From: Kalmusia sp. IMI 367209
Lineage: Eukaryota > Ascomycota > Dothideomycetes > Pleosporales > Didymosphaeriaceae
Assembly (NCBI GenBank): GCA_027946365.1
Contig: JAPEUQ010000006.1
Span: 1-64,000, forward strand
Direction of reading: 5' to 3'
DNA length: 64,000 bases
Below are positions 59,129 through 64,000 of the stretch, piece after piece (position 1 is the stretch's first letter; the number at the start of each line of letters is the position of its first letter). The position numbers were made by a program, and so were the translations under genes. The notes under the pieces are model-generated. The model did not search any database, was not told the origin of the DNA, and was given only the letters and a program-made list of their open reading frames with translations.

Positions 59129-60787
59129 ATGGGTGCCCCAAAGAAAAGCTCTGGCGCACTCGCTGCCGCGGACCAGAAATCGATTGACCCCAGTTTGGCG
59201 TCGTTGTTCACAAGCAGTGTATGTTGTATCCCGCCCGCGGCAAGTTCCGCCAGGGCCAATCACAGCAGCAAACAACAAGGAAACAGCATCTAACGCGCTG
59301 TGCAGCTCGGTCCAGTCAAGCCTCCCCCAAAGTCACGGTACCAGGAACTTGTAAAGCAGCACGCAATTCAGGAATCCAACGAAGACGAAAGCGAAGCATC
59401 TGACGAGGATGCTGCTAACCCAGCTTCCGATCGAGAGCACGCACATGGAGCTGAAGAGTCGGACGCCGGCTCTGGTAGCTCCGACGAGGCAGCCGAGCAG
59501 GACGCTTCCGATGATGAGGCTGCTCTAGCTCAAGCAAAGGAGTCGGTGTTGAATGGTGCGCAAGAGCGGCCGAACAAAAAGCGAAAGCGCGGAGGGATAG
59601 ACGACGATGTAGAAGATGTGTACATGCAGAAAATAGCGCGGGAGGAGGCCAAAGACGAGGAGAAGCGCAATAAGAAGCGCAGAACCAAGGCTGCCGAAGC
59701 TAGGGATGCAGGAGGCGCTGCAAGCGAGGCGGAAGACTCTGACGAAGAAGAGTCATTCGCGATACCTAAGCACGAGACATTGGTAGGAGCCGCCGACAAC
59801 GACGATGAGGTGGAGAAGGCTGCCCGCACCGTCTTCCTCGGCAACGTCTCGAACGAGGCCATCACCTCGAAAGCGGCAGAGAAGCAACTGAAACAGCATC
59901 TTTCGTCTTTCTTAGCTGATTTGGCGGACAACAAGCCTCCTCACAAGGTGGAATCCATCCGTTTCCGATCAACCGCCTTCGCCGGTGCGCTACCCAAACG
60001 AGCTGCATTTGCCAAAAAGGAGGTGATGGACTCCACTACAAAGTCCACGAACGCATACGTCATATACTCAACTAAAATCGCAGCACGAGAGGCTGTGAAG
60101 AAGCTCAATGGAACCGTCGTTCTTGGCCGACATCTACGTGTAGACTCTATTGCGCACCCCGCAAAGGTCGATCATCGTCGCTGCGTCTTCGTCGGCAATT
60201 TAGGCTTCGTCGACGATGAAAGCAAGCTCAACACAGAAGATGGGGAGAAGAAAAAGAAGAACAAGCCCCCAGGCGATGTCGAAGAGGGTCTGTGGATCCA
60301 ATTCTCAAAAGCCGGCAAAGTGGAAAGTGTGCGCGTACCCCGCGACGCCAGAACACGCGTTGGCAAAGGATTCGCCTACGTCCAATTCGAAGACGAGAAC
60401 GCCGTCGAAGCAGCACTCCAATTCAACGACCAAAAGTATCCGCCTCTTCTACCACGAAAACTACGCGTGTCACGTGCAAAGGCACAAAAATCAAAGCCCA
60501 AAAAGCCTACAGATGCTCGGCCTAGCAGAGCCAGCCCCGACGGTTCACAACACAAGGGTGCATACAATGCGAAGATCTCTGGAGAGGAAAGGTCGCAGCG
60601 TGGACGAGCGAAAGCGATGCTGGGAAAGGCTGCTGCTTTCAAATCGGCAGAGTCATTTGTATTTGAGGGCCATAGGGCAAGTAGTAAACAAGGCACTAGT
60701 GGTTTGAAATTGGGCGGAAAGAAGAAGGGTCCGAATGGGAGGAAGTCGAGGAGTAAGGCGTGGAAAGCTGGTGGTGGGAAAAAATAA
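59129..60787 (+). CDS. nop12: Nop12-like nucleolar RNA-binding protein with two RRM domains (one intron)
   Basis: Exon 1 (59129-59218) encodes MGAPKKSSG to SLFTSS. An 87 bp intron (59219-59305; GTATGT donor, CTAAC branch, GTGCAG acceptor) leads into exon 2 (59306-60787), giving 523 residues. The N-terminal third is acidic with lysine-rich patches (nucleolar targeting; GAQERPNKKRKRG). RRM1 starts at RTVFLGNVSNEA and ends near LGRHLRVD. RRM2 has RNP2 as CVFVGNLGF and RNP1 as GKGFAYVQF, with a lysine-rich insertion between (EDGEKKKKNKPP). The C-terminus is basic and ends KAGGGKK. Yeast Nop12 assists pre-25S rRNA processing and 60S assembly; domain layout and size agree. The gene is intact and divergent from the Dep1-like gene. 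Confidence 0.9.
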
Positions 60788-61048
60788 GTTCAGGGTATGA
60801 CAAATTATCTCGCTATCCAAATACCACACCATCATCGCCGCATACTCAAGTTCCCATGAGGATGAAATATATCTTCGACACAGTCGATATTGCCTGATCC
60901 ATCCAATAGTTAGCAAGCTTCTGGCATCTATCCTTAACCCCGTGCCTGTCGTCGATGCCATCCATCTGGGTACGGTGGCCTAGCTTTTGGGTCATATGGG
61001 TAATAAGAAATAAGAGCGAAAGGGATAACGAAACGAAAGTCACGATCA

Positions 61049-61813
61049 TTAAACAATAGGATCGCGCCGTATCACAAAAGTAACATCCATCTCTGTCCCA
61101 TCTTCTTGAACGTTAATATCAGTCGTCTTAAGTATACGGAATCCACCCTTCACAAACAGCGGCCTCGAAGACGGCCGCGCGCTCACACGCCTCCGAGCCC
61201 ACCGCGTCAACGATTCGGGTGCAACGCTTGGTAGCCAGGTGCTGAGTCCGCGTCATCGGTAGCCAGCATCTACGAACGTTTCTCTTCGATTGACGGTGTT
61301 TTGTAAACCCGAGTTGTGAGTGGGATTAGGGACGAGGGTTGGACGGGCTGACGACAATGTTTCGCTGGCTTGTACCAGTAGCAGATAGTCGAGTCGATCA
61401 GCTGTCTGAAAAATACCCTCCCGCTCGTGTATTTCTGGCGTGTCGGGCTTCTTAAAATATCCGAGTTAGGCACTGGTCTTTTCGTGATTTTTGGTTGGGT
61501 TGGGTTGGGTTGGGGGCATAGGAATTGATCAGATAGAAGATTTAGAGTATGATATAAAGTTTACCCTGTAGTCCTGTAAACAGTACTTTCTTTCATCTTT
61601 CTGGTTTGCTAACCCGGCTTTACTGTATTGTAGCAAGTAGGTGAAAGCATCTTCGTGGGATACGTTTCGCTTCATTGCTTCCCAAGCGCGGTCTGTAGCC
61701 CAGCGTGAGACGGTCATGGTGCCCATCGCGGGGATGTCGGTGGGTATGACATATGAAGTGAATGTGAGACTGCACGATCTTGCATTGTGGAGAGCAAATA
61801 GTACGACTCTCAT
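61049..61813 (-). pseudogene. GNAT-type N-acetyltransferase remnant
   Basis: The 5' part (61813 downward) reads FTSYVIPTDIPAMGTMTV, then DRAWEAMKRNVSHEDAFTYLLQ, which resembles the first strand and helix of fungal GNAT enzymes. A stretch without a clear frame follows (about 61470-61560), with a possible GTACTG donor and a CTAAC branch before AAG. Then one frame runs KKPDTPEIHEREGIFQTADRL to a TGA (61253-61255) and continues past it as GLSTWLPSVAPESLTRW, and on to PLFVKGGFRILKTTDI with MDVTFVIRRDPIV at the end (stop at 61049). The PLF-KGGF block is the usual acetyl-CoA-side hairpin of the fold. One in-frame stop and an absent central motif indicate decay, though a mis-read intron could explain the TGA. 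Confidence 0.55.
61493..61516. repeat. Short GGGTT tandem repeat
   Basis: About four copies of GGGTT lie in the possible intron of the GNAT remnant. It differs from the TTAGGG telomere repeat. Confidence 0.6.
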
Positions 61814-64000
61814 GGCCTTCTACCCACTATAATTTGTCCTGGTTCCATCAGCTTGTATACAAAAATAGTGGGTTGCCCCCGGGAGACAGGTGTAGATGAA
61901 GATGAATTCAACACACATGGAAAATGTATTATTATTCGAGTATTGCCCTTTGCTCGTTTGTGAGTATTAATCAATAGGATCAAGGTGCATAGAGAGCGCC
62001 TCCACGTTGGTTCGAAAGCAATGCGACCTACCAAGGTCCCGGCACTTACAAAGAAAATCTTTCTAAGCCTAAATAGTTAGTACTAACAGTTTGCAGGAAT
62101 GCTTTGGTGATTGCCATAAACTTACATCTCTTCAGTCCAGATCATAGCGAATTAGTTCTAGTTAGAATTGTTTTGGAATGGAATGAATTTTATGCCGAAT
62201 TTCGGTAAGCTTAGAAAATGGAGGTTCCTGGTCGATTAGGAAAAGTCAGGTCATAAATTGAAAGTGAATCACATATAAGCGAACAAAGCGATCGTTGTGT
62301 GACATTATATTTAGTTTGAAACTGTGTGACAACCTTTGAGAAATGATAGTAGTTATTTCACACCTCTTTTTAGATGCAAAGTTTCCGTGGAGATCATCAT
62401 ATTAGAGATATCCTCTGTACTTCCCTCTCTTCAAGACCTTCACCGTAGTCGATCCAGAACATATAGTTTCCACTAACCCTAAGGCTCATCCTATATCCTA
62501 GAAGCACTTACTCTATCAAAGTAACACTAACCTACTACGGACGCAACTGATATCTCCTCGGTTTCTGATGTTGTGTCGATTACTAATTGAACGACAAGAG
62601 GCGACCGACACGCCCAATCTTCTTCATTGATCCCTAAAACCAACTCGATGAACAAGGTTATCAAAAAGCAGTAAATTTCATAATGTACTTTTGGACGGGA
62701 ACTTCTCTGTAGTCCTAACGAAAAGCTCGTCCGTATCAATTTGCAATCGTCGGCAATCTCTACTAGACCTTGAACGGCATATACGATCTCGCGGCAAGCT
62801 GTTGCTGAAAAGTGTCTGATAAAACCCAACATTTGCTCGAAGGAAAGTATTTTGAATCGGCAATAGCGTGAATTAACTGGACTTGTTATGATTGCAGATA
62901 CATTTGATCCGTTAGGGCCAGTGTTTTTAAAATGCAGAGTGTACGATGGGCAACGGTATGGTATGTGACGATGCCTATTAGACACCAATGCTCCGCACGC
63001 TGATAGCTTATAGAAGTCCCAGATATGTTCGGTTATGGTTCCTACAATACTGATCAACACTAACATCGTATTGTGCATGGCATAATTTTTCGCAGTCTGT
63101 GGACGCGATTTCATTGCCAAGGTTCTCTCGAATGCTTTAACGATTCTTCAGTTCACAAGCAGCCCATTGTAGCCCACTGTGTTTCGTATCGAAAAGACAA
63201 CGTCTTTCTCGCATCCGTGAAGAATGATGTTTATGCATGTATCTTCCGCCTTAGTGCTGTATGAGATTATATGACGGACAATCAAGGAGCTGAAAGCTGT
63301 CGATTCAGCCGCCTTAGACTTGGGACTAGGCTTTCTGTAGGCTGTATGTAGGAAATTTAGTGTATTCTGCAGAAAGATTCTGCTTTAGGCGCTTTGCGTA
63401 TGTGCGATTGGGTCGCGCTTGTACCGGTTTGGAACCAATGTTCCGATGGTTCCACAGTTGAGCCAGCGGAGAAGTTGATACGCCACAGGGCTACATTCTT
63501 GGCATGAGGCCATGATTGGCACTTCCCGAAACATATACAGGGTGCAGACATGTCGGTTCGTATCCCTATCTGCTTACAACTCTGTCAGGTATTGATCATA
63601 ACCATCTTCTTGGCTATAAACGCTGAGTTTCGTTGACCTATTCTAGCGAGTAAGCGCCACGGGGATGCGAACCGACGTGTCGACACCCCGTAACTAGGTA
63701 AGCTGGGCCTTCATCTTGCTGCATACAGCTTCCTGAGTATTGCAGTGCCAGTGCGGCCGGTGCCCCCCACCCTGCAACCACCACGATATCCAATCGATGG
63801 AAAGAAGTCAAGGCAGACCTCAGCACCACTCTTAATCAGTGTGAGGATTTGTAATTTATCGATGCACTTATGGCGACGACGCGGGTTGGAACCGAGCCAT
63901 TGAGCGGATGAACTTTCAAACACAGTAGAATATGCGGACAGAAGGCGCAGGACATTTATTTCCGTGGTGTGGAAATGTCAAAGTAGATCCGGCCTGGGAA
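61814..64000. other. Stretch without a convincing gene at the right window edge
   Basis: One minus-strand frame of 195 codons (62527-63114) is listed separately. Near 63745-63790 the minus strand holds a possible broken Rossmann-type start (see findings). No RNA gene or repeat recognised. Confidence 0.4.
62527..63114 (-). CDS. Uncertain ORF, 195 residues, no recognised domain
   Basis: From an ATG at 63114 (MKSRPQTAKN) the frame stays open to 62527. The product has two modestly hydrophobic stretches (MLVLISIVGTI near the start, FLITLFIELVLGI near the end) but no known motif. Codon use is not distinctive and there is no other evidence. It may be a chance frame or a decayed gene. Confidence 0.2.
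   Translation of the reverse strand: MKSRPQTAKNYAMHNTMLVLISIVGTITEHIWDFYKLSACGALVSNRHRHIPYRCPSYTLHFKNTGPNGSNVSAIITSPVNSRYCRFKILSFEQMLGFIRHFSATACREIVYAVQGLVEIADDCKLIRTSFSLGLQRSSRPKVHYEIYCFLITLFIELVLGINEEDWACRSPLVVQLVIDTTSETEEISVASVVG

Noticed and set aside
58576..59293. Frames of up to 165 codons on both strands between Dep1-like and Nop12
   Set aside because: The stretch is GC-rich, frames overlap in all phases, and none has a recognised domain. It is best read as a bidirectional promoter.
59530..60696. Minus-strand frames over Nop12
   Set aside because: They are mirror frames of the two-RRM coding sequence.
61493..61516. Telomere-like repeat
   Set aside because: The unit is GGGTT, repeated only about four times and inside a gene remnant. 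It is not TTAGGG.
36862..64000. tRNA or rRNA genes
   Set aside because: No sequence with A- and B-box spacing or a cloverleaf-like arrangement was recognised on either strand. A covariance-model search would decide.

Overview
The window is fungal nuclear DNA. The evidence is short GT-AG introns (about 49-60 bp, with CTAAC or CTGAC branch points), fungus-specific protein families (SAT4/PTH11-type rhodopsin-domain membrane protein, DUF6594, Nop12, a Dep1/Sds3-type Rpd3L subunit) and a very AT-rich transposon block whose reading frames are broken almost only by TAA and TAG, as expected from repeat-induced point mutation (RIP). A filamentous ascomycete is clear. Dothideomycetes (Mycosphaerellales-like) is an inference from overall character only.

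Positions 1-36861 are a gene-free, RIP-degraded transposon nest. It holds a Copia element (about 245-4806, minus) joined to a truncated Gypsy (4807-7295, minus); an unresolved AT-rich stretch; a 6.3 kb hAT element (9524-15797) with about 1.2 kb terminal inverted repeats and two head-to-head genes; and a plus-strand Gypsy (15798-36861). That Gypsy is split by a second Copia copy (16832-31036, flanked by the duplication TAACT), which is itself split by a younger, less degraded Gypsy (22969-29936, minus, flanked by GTCTT). The last LTR ends at 36861, only 108 bp from the first gene.

Positions 36862-55300 are a gene-poor transition zone. It has two apparently intact genes (a small secreted protein and a seven-exon rhodopsin-domain membrane protein), a conserved small ORF, and several genes with one or a few disabling lesions: a PuuE-like polysaccharide deacetylase, an enterotoxin-A-like ADP-ribosyltransferase with an in-frame TGA, a secreted protein with a frameshift in its signal peptide, and a DUF6594 membrane protein.

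Positions 55900-61100 are core genome: a five-exon Dep1/Sds3-type histone deacetylase subunit gene (minus) and, 567 bp away and divergent, a Nop12 ribosome-biogenesis gene (plus). A decayed GNAT acetyltransferase follows, and the last 2 kb has nothing convincing. The overall picture is a heterochromatin/euchromatin edge, with gene decay concentrated next to the transposon block and housekeeping genes beyond it.
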